Shown: positions 35,522 through 46,753, counted from the first letter of the stretch. The stretch: 64,000 bases of DNA from Burkholderia cenocepacia (GCF_014211915.1 NZ_CP060039.1:558001-622000), one strand, 5' to 3'. Numbers and translations are program-made. Notes: generated from the letters alone by a model not told the origin.

Positions 35522-35549
35522 GGTTATCCACGCGATGCTGTGGATAACC
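35522..35549. repeat. Perfect inverted repeat built from two DnaA-box-like halves
   Basis: GGTTATCCAC (35522-35531) is mirrored exactly by GTGGATAACC (35540-35549) with an 8-base spacer. The right half contains a full TGTGGATAA; the left reads TTATCCACG, one mismatch from the TTATCCACA consensus. Confidence 0.7.
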
Positions 35550-35719
35550 GCGCGGAATCCGCGCGCACTTCGTGTGCAATCACAGTGGACGTAAACTGGG
35601 TAACTCTGCACGGCTGTGAAGCGGCCCGAAAGTTGCTCAACTCAAACGTCTGTGAGCGAACAGCCTGTGCAACCGGTTATGGTTTCGCCAACACCTTGAT
35701 CTTCCAGCGTAAACCGGAG

Positions 35720-35728
35720 TTATCCACA
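35720..35728 (+). promoter_or_regulatory. Perfect DnaA-box consensus TTATCCACA
   Basis: An exact match to the E. coli R1/R4-type box, followed within 70 bases by an AT-rich stretch. Confidence 0.6.
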
Positions 35729-36106
35729 GAACTGTGCGTCCTTTGTTAACTTCTACTACGTATATATACAGGTAAACCTTTGAAACCAAAGACCTGTGGT
35801 GCCGCACAGCGCCGCGAGTCGATTCAGTCGGTTCCGGAACGAAAAAGCTGTGGCACAATCGGTTTCCTTCGCGTTCGTTCGGCCAAGCGCCGGACATGCT
35901 TCAACGGAACGGTCGGCACGATTTCGAATCTGAATCTTCGAGACTGCGCAGTCCGTTCACACACCAGGCCGACAATCCAGATCGGCAACCTGAACGACGT
36001 TCCGCCCTGTGGCGGAACAGGCGGACCCCATGTACCGCCATCGTCGAGCACAACAATCACATTCGGGGCGATACCCAGCCGGCGCGCATCCATTCCTGTC
36101 GCTTGA

Positions 36107-38494
<2,388 letters not shown>

Positions 38495-38594
38495 AAATAT
38501 GTTTTGCAGATAGCAGGATCGACCGCATGGCGATTCGCTGAGCGGTAATCGGCGCCGTGTCCCGCCGAAATCGATGCGAGGCGTCCTAAAAATC

Positions 38595-38603
38595 TGTGGA
38601 TAA
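38595..38603 (-). promoter_or_regulatory. Perfect DnaA-box consensus (minus strand)
   Basis: TGTGGATAA, the exact complement of TTATCCACA, lies in the same region as the near match TTTTCCACA 160 bases further on. Confidence 0.55.
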
Positions 38604-38905
38604 CCCGATATTCCACTGCAAAGTCAACGCTCTGCAGGCGGGATAACCGGTGGATCATTCTCATGCGGCCAATGGCCGATTCGAACAGGACAATGCTGGC
38701 GCGCCCCGTTTCGCGGGCGCGCGACATTGCACGCACAACAAGAATTTGCGGTTATCCAGCGATTTTCCACAGAATGCAGGGGATAACTTAGCTGTGCGAT
38801 TTTCCGCTCTCGCTTAGAATGTCGGCTTTGCGGACACCGGAACGACGTGTGTCTCTCCGGTCGCCGCGAACGCGACCGCCGCGTGTGCCTCGCGACGGCC
38901 GTGCT

Positions 38906-38933
38906 GACGCACTCGAGTGGGTGCGTCTGTTTT
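38906..38933 (+). terminator. Hairpin in the leader of the MarR-type gene
   Basis: GACGCAC (38906-38912) pairs with GTGCGTC (38921-38927), followed by TGTTTT. It lies 66 bases before the regulator start, so it may be an attenuator or the end of a short leader transcript. It is only a modest terminator by T-run length. Confidence 0.4.
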
Positions 38934-38998
38934 GAGATAGATTCGATCTCCACACTACGGCTGCTCGGCCATCCGGGCGGCGGCAAAGCGAAAAGACT

Positions 38999-39637
38999 AT
39001 GAGCGAAGGCGTTTACGGGAACCAGGCTGCGGGACGTGTGACCCACAGCCTGCTGCGGTTGAGCACGGCCATGCGGAGCGAGGCATGGGATTGGGCGGAA
39101 GGCGCTGGCCTCACGCCGACGCAGGGCGAGATTCTCGTGCTGCTGCTGCAGCGCAAGGGCCCGATGCGGCTCGGCGAAATCGCGCGCGAGACGCAGCTCA
39201 CCGCGGCCACCACGAGCGATGCGGTCAGCACGCTCGAGACGAAGGGGCTCGTCGAGAAGCGCCGTGCGCTGGACGACGGCCGGGCACTGGCCGTACGCCT
39301 GTCGGCACGTGGCCGCACGGCCGCGAAGAAGGCGCTGCAATGGCCTGAATTCCTGACGAAAGCGGTCGGCAAGCTCGGCGCGGACGAGCAGGGCACGCTG
39401 TATCGCGCGCTGCTGAAGACGCTGCGCGAGCTGCAGGTGGCCGGTGCGACGCCGCCGCAACGCATGTGTCTCACGTGCACGCATTTCCAGCCGGGCAAGC
39501 CGTCGAAAAAGACCGTGCATCACTGCGCGGTGCTCGACATCGCGATGTCGGACAGCGATCTGCGTCTCGACTGCTCGGTGCAGGAAGAAGCCGACGCGGC
39601 GACGCAGAAGAAGACCTGGAAGATTTTCGCAGGCTGA
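38999..39637 (+). CDS. MarR-family regulator with C-terminal Cys/His cluster
   Basis: A 212-residue protein. Residues about 12-145 form a MarR winged helix (LTPTQGEILVLLLQRKGPMRLGEIARETQLTAATTSDAVSTLETKGLVEKRR, DDGRALAVRLSARG). A C-terminal extension holds C157-x2-C160, H174-H175-C176 and C192, the spacing of a metal or Fe-S site. The N-terminal fold is regulatory; the ligand is unknown. A metal- or redox-sensing role is inferred from the cysteines. It is followed 28 bases on by a glutamine amidotransferase gene. Confidence 0.85.
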   Translation: MSEGVYGNQAAGRVTHSLLRLSTAMRSEAWDWAEGAGLTPTQGEILVLLLQRKGPMRLGEIARETQLTAATTSDAVSTLETKGLVEKRRALDDGRALAVRLSARGRTAAKKALQWPEFLTKAVGKLGADEQGTLYRALLKTLRELQVAGATPPQRMCLTCTHFQPGKPSKKTVHHCAVLDIAMSDSDLRLDCSVQEEADAATQKKTWKIFAG

Positions 39638-39665
39638 CGTCCGTCGATCGACCGGGAGGCCGATG

Positions 39666-40376
39666 ATGAACGCTGAAGTCGTGGCGATCCGCCACGTGCA
39701 TTTCGAGGATCTCGGGAGCTTCGAGCAGGTGCTCGGCGAACGCGGTCGGCGGGTGCGCTATGTCGATGTCGGATCGTCGCGGGTCGAGGTGCTCGACGTG
39801 CTTGAGCCGTCGCTGCTCGTCGTGCTCGGCGGGCCGCTCAGCGTGTACGACGACGCGCAGTATCCGACGATCGCGCCGCTCCTGGCGCTCGTGCGCCAGC
39901 GCATCGACGCGGGGCTGCCGATCCTCGGCATCTGCCTCGGCGCGCAGTTCATCGCACGGGCGCTCGGGGCGCGCGTCTATCCGGCCGCGCAGCACGAACT
40001 CGGCTGGGCGCCGCTGACGCTCACCGACGCCGGCCGCGCGTCGCCGCTGCGTCATCTCGACGGCGCGACGACGTCGATGCTGCACTGGCACGGCGATACG
40101 TTCGACCTGCCGGGCGGTGCGATCCATCTCGCATCGACGCCTGCCTGCCGTCACCAGGCCTTCGCGTGGGGGCAGCACGTGCTGGCGCTGCAATGTCATC
40201 CCGAGATCCGTACCGATCGCTTCGAACCGTGGCTGATCGCGAATGCCGGCGGAATCGCGGCGACGCCAGGCATCGACGCGCGCCAGTTGCGGGCCGATAC
40301 CGCGCAGCACGGCCCCGCGCTCGAGACGGCCGCCCGGCACATGTTCGCGGAGTGGCTCGGCAGCGTCGGGCTCTGA
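39666..40376 (+). CDS. Class I glutamine amidotransferase-like protein
   Basis: A 236-residue GATase1 domain. The nucleophile is C90 in GICLGAQF and the rest of the triad is H178 and E180 in QCHPEIRTD. Such stand-alone domains (related to GMP synthase amidotransferase or GuaA-like paralogues) release ammonia from glutamine or act on other amides; the partner is not known. A strong ribosome site (GGGAGG) precedes the ATG. The ATG one codon earlier (39663) is too close to it. It is the second gene in the probable marR-amidotransferase unit. Confidence 0.88.
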   Translation: MNAEVVAIRHVHFEDLGSFEQVLGERGRRVRYVDVGSSRVEVLDVLEPSLLVVLGGPLSVYDDAQYPTIAPLLALVRQRIDAGLPILGICLGAQFIARALGARVYPAAQHELGWAPLTLTDAGRASPLRHLDGATTSMLHWHGDTFDLPGGAIHLASTPACRHQAFAWGQHVLALQCHPEIRTDRFEPWLIANAGGIAATPGIDARQLRADTAQHGPALETAARHMFAEWLGSVGL

Positions 40377-40604
40377 CGTCGCGGGCTGCGACCGCCCGCT
40401 GCAAAGGTCTGGCCCGGCCTGCGTCCGTTACGGGCCGACGCCTCGCCGTCGCCGTACGTCGCGCATTCCGCTCATTCCGCGCCTCGCCGGCATCCAGCCC
40501 GCGTCGTACCTGACCATCCGCTTACTGCCGATGGCGCCGTCTGCACGCTTCCAGCCTGCGTGCTACGCTCGTCCGCTCTTTCCCTTTCCTGGCGAGCGGC
40601 TTCC

Positions 40605-41717
40605 ATGACTGCGCTGTTTTCCCCGTTCACGCTGCGCGGCGTGACCCTTCCGAACCGGATCGTGATTTCCCCGATGTGCCAGTACTCGGCCGAACGCGGC
40701 GAAGCGACCGACTGGCACATGATTCACCTCGGCCATCTCGCGCTGTCGGGCGCGGGGCTGCTGTGCATCGAAGCGACCGCGGTGGAACCCGACGGGCGCA
40801 TCACGCATGGCGACCTCGGTCTGTGGGACGACGTGACCGAAGCCGCGCTGAAGCCGGTGCTGGCCGCGATCCGCAAGCATTCGCCGATCCGCGTCGCGAT
40901 GCAGCTGTCGCACGCGGGCCGCAAGGCGTCGAGCGCGGCGCCGTGGGAGGGCGGCCAGCTCGTGCCGGTCGCCGACGGCGGCTGGCTGCCGCACGGGCCG
41001 TCGGCCGTGCCGCACAAGGAGGGCGAGACGCCGCCGCTCGCGCTCGATGCGGCGGGCCTGAACCGCATCCGCGAAGCCTTCGCCGCATCGGCCAGGCGTG
41101 CCGCACGGCTCGGCATCGATGCGATCGAAGTGCACGCGGCGCACGGCTACCTGCTGCATCAGTTCCTGTCGCCGCTCGCGAACCGGCGCACCGACGAATA
41201 CGGCGGCTCGCGCGAAAACCGGATGCGGTTTCCGCTCGAGATCTTCGAGATCGTGCGCGCCGCGTTTCCGGAAGACCGGCCGGTCGGCGTGCGCGTGTCC
41301 GCGACCGACTGGGTCGAAGGCGGCTGGGAGCTCGACGATACGATCGCGTTCGCGCACGAACTGAAGCGCCGCGGCTGCGACTGGATCGACGTGTCGTCCG
41401 GCGGCGTGTCGCCGCTGCAGAAGATTCCGCTGTCGCCCGGCTACCAGGTGCCGTTCGCGCAGGCCGTGAAGCGGGCGGTCGGCATGCCGACGATCGCGGT
41501 CGGCCTGATCAACGAACCCGCGCACGCGAACCGGCTGATCGAGGCCGGCGACGCCGATCTCGTCGCGATGGCGCGCGCGATGCTGTACGACCCGCGCTGG
41601 CCGTGGCACGCGGCGGCCGAACTCGGCGCGCAGGTGACGGCGCCGCCACAGTACTGGCGCTCGCAACCGCGCGAGCACAAGGCGCTGTTCGGCGACGTCG
41701 CATTCGGCCAGCGCTGA
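40605..41717 (+). CDS. Old Yellow Enzyme family NADH:flavin oxidoreductase
   Basis: A 370-residue FMN-dependent ene-reductase of the YqjM/NemA branch. The YqjM-type early Cys is C25 in ISPMCQYSAERG. Other hallmarks are HAAHGYLLHQFLSP, NRRTDEYGGSRENRMRF, and a C-terminal FMN-phosphate site (IAVGLINEP...DLVAMARAMLYDPRWP). It reduces activated C=C bonds or quinone-like substrates with NAD(P)H. The ATG at 40605 fits the family; the frame is open 15 codons upstream. It lies about 230 bases after the amidotransferase gene, so it probably has its own promoter. Confidence 0.94.
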   Translation: MTALFSPFTLRGVTLPNRIVISPMCQYSAERGEATDWHMIHLGHLALSGAGLLCIEATAVEPDGRITHGDLGLWDDVTEAALKPVLAAIRKHSPIRVAMQLSHAGRKASSAAPWEGGQLVPVADGGWLPHGPSAVPHKEGETPPLALDAAGLNRIREAFAASARRAARLGIDAIEVHAAHGYLLHQFLSPLANRRTDEYGGSRENRMRFPLEIFEIVRAAFPEDRPVGVRVSATDWVEGGWELDDTIAFAHELKRRGCDWIDVSSGGVSPLQKIPLSPGYQVPFAQAVKRAVGMPTIAVGLINEPAHANRLIEAGDADLVAMARAMLYDPRWPWHAAAELGAQVTAPPQYWRSQPREHKALFGDVAFGQR

Positions 41718-41894
41718 GCACATCGCGCAATATTGCGCGCGATGTTGAACGAAGCAATCTTGAACGTGTAGGATGCGGATGATTCGCCGCATGCCCCGAC
41801 GCGGCACCGACCGGTGCCGCGTTTTCGTTTTGCGCGGCGCCCGGCCGCGATTGCGGCCGCTTCCATTCAAGTCGTCTTCACAAGGATTGGTTCG

Positions 41895-42425
41895 ATGAGT
41901 TCACGCAGGATCGCGGTGCGCCGCTCGGGAGTACACGGCAAGGGCGTGTTCGCCGTGGCGCCGATCAAGGCCGGCGAGCGCGTAGTGGAATACAAGGGCG
42001 AACGAATCTCGTGGAAGGAAGCGCTGCGCCGCCATCCGCACGACCCGAGCGAGCCGAACCATACGTTCTACTTCGCACTGGACGAAGGCGGCGTGATCGA
42101 CGGCAAGATCGACGGCAACAGCGCGCGCTGGATCAACCATTCGTGCGCGCCGAACTGCGAAGCCGAGGAAGTCAAAGGCCGCGTGTACATCCACGCGCTG
42201 CGTGACATCGGGCCGGAAGAGGAGCTGTTCTACGACTACGGCCTCGTGATCGACGCGAAGCTGACGAAGAAGCTCAAGCGCGAATACGCGTGCCACTGCG
42301 GGGCGGAGTCGTGCCGCGGCACGTTGCTCGCGACATCCGACGAAGGCGGGAAGAAGAAAAAGAAGAAGGACAAGAAGGACGGCAAGCCGGCGTCCGGTTC
42401 GAAGGACAAGAAGAACAAGAAGTGA
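41895..42425 (+). CDS. SET-domain protein lysine methyltransferase
   Basis: A 176-residue protein. The SET domain covers about residues 4-120, with RSGVHGKGVFAVAPIKAGERVVEYKGE, NHSCAPNCE (81-89), and YDYG (113-116). The post-SET cysteines are C133, C135 and C140 (CHCGAESC), the zinc-binding arrangement of eukaryotic methyltransferases. A Lys-rich tail (about 153-176) follows. SET domains use AdoMet to methylate protein lysines; the bacterial substrate here is unknown. AAGG precedes the ATG. A strong hairpin follows the gene. Confidence 0.93.
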   Translation: MSSRRIAVRRSGVHGKGVFAVAPIKAGERVVEYKGERISWKEALRRHPHDPSEPNHTFYFALDEGGVIDGKIDGNSARWINHSCAPNCEAEEVKGRVYIHALRDIGPEEELFYDYGLVIDAKLTKKLKREYACHCGAESCRGTLLATSDEGGKKKKKKDKKDGKPASGSKDKKNKK

Positions 42426-42430
42426 GGCAG

Positions 42431-42455
42431 GCGGCAGCGCATCGCGCGCTGCCGC
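42431..42455. terminator. Hairpin between SET gene and sensor kinase gene
   Basis: GCGGCAGCGC (42431-42440) pairs with GCGCTGCCGC (42446-42455) around a 5-base loop, 6 bases after the SET stop. No T run; a bidirectional barrier is inferred. Confidence 0.5.
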
Positions 42456-42578
42456 TGTCGTTTCAGTCGACGGTTGGCGCGTCGTCGCGGCGCGTCATCC
42501 GCTTGCCGTCTTTCCGTTCCTGTTCCGGCGGGCGGCCCGGTCGACGGGCCAGCGGTTGCCCGCCGACAATCGCGCTGC

Positions 42579-44063
42579 TCAGTGCGTCGGCGCCACAGCC
42601 GGCGTTTCGCTGGCCGGCTGCGCCGTATGCGCGGCGAGCGGCACCCTCACCACGAAGCGCGAGCCGCCTTCCGATGCATCCTCGTACGACACGGTGCCGC
42701 CATGCATCGCGATGATGTCGTGCACGATCGCGAGCCCGAGCCCGGCGCCCGTCTCGACGCCATTGCCGCTTTGCGCGTCGCCGCGGAAGAAGCGCTTGAA
42801 CAGGTCGGCCTGCTGGTTCGCGGGCACGCCGGGGCCGTTGTCCTCGACGACGATCTCGGCGGCCGGCTGGCTGCCCTCGAGCGAGGCGCGCGCGACGTTC
42901 ACCGTGATTCGCGCGCCGTCCGGCCGCGCGAGCGGCACGTACTTCAGCGCATTGTCGAGCAGGTTCGCGATCACCTCGCGCAGCAGCACGGGGTTGCCGC
43001 GTACGATCAGCTTCTCGTCGCCGCCCGGATCGTCGCTGCGCTGGAAGCCGAGGTCGACATGCGACGCGAGCGCGCGCGGCACCCATTCGGCGCCCGTCTC
43101 GAACGCCATCGCCGCGAGATCGACGTCGACGAAGCGCGCGGCCTGTTCGCCCGGCTCGGCACGCGCGAGCGACAGCAACTGGTTGGACAGCCGTACCGCC
43201 CGGTCGGCCGCTGCGCGCAGCTCACGCACCGCGGCGAAGGTCTGGTGCGGGTCGCGCGCGACGGCCGCCTGCTCGGCATGCAGCTTCACCGCGGTGAGCG
43301 GCGTGCGCAACTGGTGCGCGGCATCGGCGATGAACTTGCGCTGCGCGTCGAGCGCGGTCTTGAGGCGGCCGAGCAGCGCGTTCATCGCGCTCGTCAGCGG
43401 CCGGATCTCCAGCGGCACGTCGGTTTCGTCGACCGGCTCCAGCGACGTGTGGGTCTGCCGGTTCAGTGAATCGGCGAGATGCGTGAGCGGGCCCAACTGC
43501 TGGTTCACCACGCGCCACACGATGCCCCAGCCGGCGAGCAGCAGCAGGAGCAGCGGCATCATGATCGCGACGAGGAATTCGGCCGCGATCCGGTAGCGGT
43601 GCCGCACCGGCTGCGCGACTTCGACGACCATCGGCTTGCCGCCCTCGACGTCGTCGACGCGCACCTGCGCGACCCGTACCGCGCGGTTGTCGTACTCGGC
43701 CTCGAACACGTACGCATGATGCATGCGCCGCACGTTGATGCCCTGCAGCGGCAGCTTCGGGTCGCCGGCGAGTTCCTGCTCGCCGTCGCTGATCCGGTAG
43801 ATCAGCGCTTCGGCGGGGTCGGAGAACATCGCCTGCGCGAGCGGCGGCACCGTGAACGGCGCGTCGGGGCCGGCGATCTGGATCTGTTTGGAGATGGCGG
43901 TCGCGAGATCCGCGAGCGAGCGGTCGATCACGTGCTGCGTGTATTGCCACGCGAGCCAGTAGGCGATCAGGCCGCTCATCAGCGCGAGCATCGACAGCGG
44001 GGCGGCGAGGCGCCGGAGCAGCGAACGGCGCAGGCTGGTGGTCACAGCCGGATCAGGAGACAT
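42579..44063 (-). CDS. Two-component sensor histidine kinase (TctE-like)
   Basis: A 494-residue inner-membrane kinase. Two spans (about 20-40 and 161-185) flank a periplasmic domain resembling the TctE-type sensor domain. A HAMP-like linker leads to the HisKA domain with H250 in DAAHQLRTPLTA. The ATPase domain shows N, G1 (EDNGPGVPA) and G2 (GAGLGLAIV) boxes. I used ATG 44063; an in-frame TTG four codons upstream is unlikely. The regulator gene is just upstream, as in an operon. The signal is unknown; TctE relatives sense tricarboxylates. Confidence 0.92.
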   Translation of the reverse strand: MSPDPAVTTSLRRSLLRRLAAPLSMLALMSGLIAYWLAWQYTQHVIDRSLADLATAISKQIQIAGPDAPFTVPPLAQAMFSDPAEALIYRISDGEQELAGDPKLPLQGINVRRMHHAYVFEAEYDNRAVRVAQVRVDDVEGGKPMVVEVAQPVRHRYRIAAEFLVAIMMPLLLLLLAGWGIVWRVVNQQLGPLTHLADSLNRQTHTSLEPVDETDVPLEIRPLTSAMNALLGRLKTALDAQRKFIADAAHQLRTPLTAVKLHAEQAAVARDPHQTFAAVRELRAAADRAVRLSNQLLSLARAEPGEQAARFVDVDLAAMAFETGAEWVPRALASHVDLGFQRSDDPGGDEKLIVRGNPVLLREVIANLLDNALKYVPLARPDGARITVNVARASLEGSQPAAEIVVEDNGPGVPANQQADLFKRFFRGDAQSGNGVETGAGLGLAIVHDIIAMHGGTVSYEDASEGGSRFVVRVPLAAHTAQPASETPAVAPTH

Positions 44064-44083
44064 TTCGACGGGCAAATGGATAA

Positions 44084-44106
44084 GCGCCGCTCACGGGGAG
44101 CGGCGC
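44084..44106. other. Hairpin between regulator and kinase genes
   Basis: GCGCCGCTC (44084-44092) pairs with GAGCGGCGC (44098-44106) around a 5-base loop, in the 121-base gap between the response regulator stop and the kinase start. It may act as an intercistronic attenuator. Confidence 0.4.
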
Positions 44107-44184
44107 GGTCGTGCGCCGGGCGGCGACGCGGAAGCCGTATGCATGCGCGTCGGCGGCACGCGGCCGGCCGGCACGCGGTGTCGC

Positions 44185-44877
44185 TCAGACGCTCGCCGTC
44201 TGGCGGATTTCCTGCAGCAGGTAGCCGAAGCCGCGCACCGTGACGATTTCGACCCGGCATTGCTCGAGTTTCTTGCGCACGCGGTGCACGTAGACTTCGA
44301 TCGCGGTGTCGCCAAGATCGCCGCCGAAGTGAGTGAGGTGATCCTGCAACTGGGCCTTGCTGACGACGCGGCCGTGACGCAGCAGCAGCATCTCGAGCAC
44401 CGCGAATTCGCGCGGCGACAGTTCGAGCGGCTTGTCGTCGTTGAAGATGCGGCGGTCGACGCCCGACAGGCGGACGCCGCCGAGCGACACTTCCGGACGC
44501 GGCATGTCGCTGTGCGGGCCGCTGCGACGCATCACCGCGCGGATGCGCGCTTCGAGTTCGGCCGGCTCGAACGGCTTGAGCATGTAGTCGTCGGCGCCGG
44601 AGTTCAGGCCCTGGATCCGGTCGTTCAGTTCGTCGCGCGCGGTCAGCACGATCACGGGCGTGTGGCGGTTGGTCTGGCGAAAGCGCGTGAGCAGCGTCAT
44701 CCCGTCGATGCCCGGCAGGCCGAGGTCGAGGATCACGAGTTCGTGGCGGTTCTGTGCCAGCGCCTGTTCGGCAAAAATGCCGTCATGCACCATGTCGACG
44801 GTGAAGCCAGCCTGTTCGAGGCTGCTCTGGATACCGCGTGCGATGGGGCGGTCGTCTTCGATCAGAAGGAGTCGCAT
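44185..44877 (-). CDS. OmpR-family response regulator
   Basis: A 230-residue regulator. The receiver domain has the acidic pocket (LLIEDDR) and phosphoacceptor D51 in VILDLGLPGIDG. The C-terminal winged helix (about 125-225) ends in DTAIEVYVHRVRKKLEQCRVEIVTVRGFGYLL. It resembles QseB/TctD/PmrA-type proteins. It is the first gene of the two-component operon and presumably autoregulated. The cognate kinase is downstream. The target genes are not visible from this window. Confidence 0.94.
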   Translation of the reverse strand: MRLLLIEDDRPIARGIQSSLEQAGFTVDMVHDGIFAEQALAQNRHELVILDLGLPGIDGMTLLTRFRQTNRHTPVIVLTARDELNDRIQGLNSGADDYMLKPFEPAELEARIRAVMRRSGPHSDMPRPEVSLGGVRLSGVDRRIFNDDKPLELSPREFAVLEMLLLRHGRVVSKAQLQDHLTHFGGDLGDTAIEVYVHRVRKKLEQCRVEIVTVRGFGYLLQEIRQTASV

Positions 44878-44999
44878 GAAGTTCGCTCAAGTACAATGGG
44901 TTGGCGGTTCAGGCACGCGGACAGCACGAAGCCGTTTCCACAGGGACGCCGCATCGCCTGACATCAAGCATGGCGGCCAGCGAACGATTAAATCCAATC

Positions 45000-45230
45000 A
45001 TGTCCGATATTTCGATCCACGACCTCGAAGCCGCGATCAATTTCTGGCGCGCCCGCTCGCCGTCGAGCGGCGACGAACTCAAACTCTGCGAAGAGGCCAG
45101 CGCGCTCTCCAAGCCGTATGCGCTGCTGATTGTACAGCGCGAAAGCGCGCTGCAACTGGAAGGATTGGACCCCAAGGCGCGGAAAGCGTACGAGACTTAC
45201 GTGCGCCTTAAGGATGGCTTGGAAAGCTGA
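45000..45230 (+). CDS. DUF3717-type small protein
   Basis: A 76-residue acidic, helical protein: MSDISIHDLEAAINFWRARSPSSGDELKLCEEASALSKPYALLIV and a C-terminal ARKAYETYVRLKDGLES. It matches the pattern of the DUF3717 family found in Burkholderiales; the function is unknown. I chose ATG 45000. The frame is open for 33 codons upstream, but the sequence there is the two-component promoter region. It is divergent from the response regulator and convergent with phhB. Confidence 0.75.
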   Translation: MSDISIHDLEAAINFWRARSPSSGDELKLCEEASALSKPYALLIVQRESALQLEGLDPKARKAYETYVRLKDGLES

Positions 45231-45283
45231 AGGCTTTCGCTGAGTACATCCTAGAAAACGTTCAGCGAAATGAAAAGTTGACG

Positions 45284-45309
45284 CGCCGCGCACGGAAAGA
45301 TGCGCGGCG
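45284..45309. terminator. Hairpin between DUF3717 gene and phhB
   Basis: CGCCGCGCA (45284-45292) pairs perfectly with TGCGCGGCG (45301-45309) around an 8-base loop. A second inverted repeat (TTTCGCTGA at 45235-45243 and TCAGCGAAA at 45262-45270) lies just before it. Both sit in the convergent gap. Confidence 0.6.
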
Positions 45310-45329
45310 GTAGCGGCGGGACTCGGGAT

Positions 45330-45638
45330 TCAGGCGCCCGGTTGCGCGTGCGCGGCGGCGCCGTCGATGAACCGCGCGAGTTCGATGTCGCGTTCGGTCA
45401 GGCCGTCGGCGTCGTGGGTCGACAGCGTGACGTCGACACGGTTGTACACGTTGAACCATTCCGGATGGTGGTTCATCTCCTGCGCCTTGATCGCGACGCG
45501 CGTCATGAAGCCGAACGCTTCGTTGAAATCGGCGAAGCGCAGGCGGCGCTGGATCGCGTCGCGGCCCGGCACGGCCGTCCAGTGCGGCAGGTCTTCGAGC
45601 CGGGTCTTGCGTTCTTCGGATGTGAGCTTGTGGATCAT
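45330..45638 (-). CDS. phhB: Pterin-4a-carbinolamine dehydratase PhhB
   Basis: A 102-residue enzyme that dehydrates 4a-hydroxytetrahydropterin, recycling the cofactor used by PhhA. The active-site motif is [31 protein letters not shown], containing the conserved His-His and the Asp of the family. GAGAGGTG lies upstream of the ATG at 45638. Sequence upstream in frame is not coding. It follows phhA by 131 bases on the same strand, so co-transcription is likely. Confidence 0.95.
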   Translation of the reverse strand: MIHKLTSEERKTRLEDLPHWTAVPGRDAIQRRLRFADFNEAFGFMTRVAIKAQEMNHHPEWFNVYNRVDVTLSTHDADGLTERDIELARFIDGAAAHAQPGA

Positions 45639-45769
45639 CTTGCACCTCTCGTTCGGTAACGGCGCCCACGCGCGGCTGCACCGCGCGGCGAGGCCGGCAT
45701 CGTTCATTGTTTCATAGTTGCGCAAAGGGTGACGGGCGGCCGGCCGACGGCGGTCGGCGCCGCGGTACG

Positions 45770-46663
45770 TCACGCGTCGGCGTCGTCGGGCCAGCCTTCG
45801 CCCGTGCCGCGATGCAGCACGCGGTCGGTGTCGAGCACCGCGCCGGCCGCGAATTCGGGCAGCGCCGCGAGCCGATCGGCCAGTGCGCGGCCGTCGACGT
45901 CGGCGAGCGCGAACAACTGCGCGAAATCGTCGATCACGAAGTAGGTCTTCTGGAACGTGTCGATCCGGTACTTCGTGCGCATCACGCGCTCGAGGTCGAA
46001 CGCGAGCCGGTTCGGCGCCGCGCTTTCGAGGCTGTACAGGCTTTCGCCTTTGCTCGACACGATCCCCGCGCCGTAGATCGACAGCCCATTCGTCCCGCGC
46101 GGGTCGCGGATCAGCCCGAATTCCACCGTATACCAATAGAGGCGCGCGAGCCGCGCCAGTGCCGCTTCGTCGTCGGCGACCGCGAGCGCGGTGCGGCCAT
46201 ACGCCTGCATGTAGTCGGCGAACACCGGGTCGATCAGCAGCGGCACGTGGCCGAACAGGTCGTGAAAGCAGTCGGGTTCCTGCAGGTAGTCGAGCTGGTC
46301 GGGACGGCGCATCCACCAGGTAACGGGGAAACGCCGGTTCGCGAGGTGCTCGAAGAACACGCGGTCGGGCACGAGGCCCGGCACCGCGACGATTTCCCAA
46401 CCGGTCGCGGGCTTCAACTGGCGGTTCACGTCCGCGAACGACGGTACGCGATCGGCCGGCAGCGCAATCTTGCCGAGCCCGGCGACGAACGCATCGCACG
46501 CGCGGCCGCGCAGCAGGGCCGACTGGCGCGCATAGAGCTGGTGCCACACCGCGTGATCGACCTGGCCGTAGCGCTGCAGCGGCTGGTCGATGGTGAAATC
46601 GGCGCGGGTTTCGAGGCCCGCATCGAACTGCTCCTGCAGTTTCGCGGTGACGACGGTGGACAT
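45770..46663 (-). CDS. phhA: Phenylalanine 4-monooxygenase PhhA
   Basis: A 297-residue iron-dependent aromatic amino acid hydroxylase converting phenylalanine to tyrosine with tetrahydropterin and O2. The iron ligands are H134 and H139 in HDLFGH and E181 in TVEFGL, the usual facial triad. It has no regulatory ACT domain, as in bacterial enzymes. The ATG at 46663 gives the standard length; 23 codons upstream remain open. It is divergent from an Lrp-family regulator, which probably controls it. Confidence 0.97.
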   Translation of the reverse strand: MSTVVTAKLQEQFDAGLETRADFTIDQPLQRYGQVDHAVWHQLYARQSALLRGRACDAFVAGLGKIALPADRVPSFADVNRQLKPATGWEIVAVPGLVPDRVFFEHLANRRFPVTWWMRRPDQLDYLQEPDCFHDLFGHVPLLIDPVFADYMQAYGRTALAVADDEAALARLARLYWYTVEFGLIRDPRGTNGLSIYGAGIVSSKGESLYSLESAAPNRLAFDLERVMRTKYRIDTFQKTYFVIDDFAQLFALADVDGRALADRLAALPEFAAGAVLDTDRVLHRGTGEGWPDDADA

Positions 46664-46753
46664 GATCAGGCTCTGCACGCTGGGGTTGGAACCATGCAAG
46701 TGTAGAGCGGGCTGCGCGCGGATTGGGCGCATAGTTGGCGTTGATTTGCTGAC

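Larger units (their letters stand above)
38495..38998. other. Intergenic region with DnaA-box-like sites and hairpins
   Basis: 504 bases without a gene. TGTGGATAA (38595-38603) is a perfect DnaA-box complement. TTTTCCACA (38763-38771) is one mismatch away, and TTATCCAGC nearby is weaker. A TAGAAT at 38815-38820 could be a -10 element for the leader before the MarR-type gene. Confidence 0.5.
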
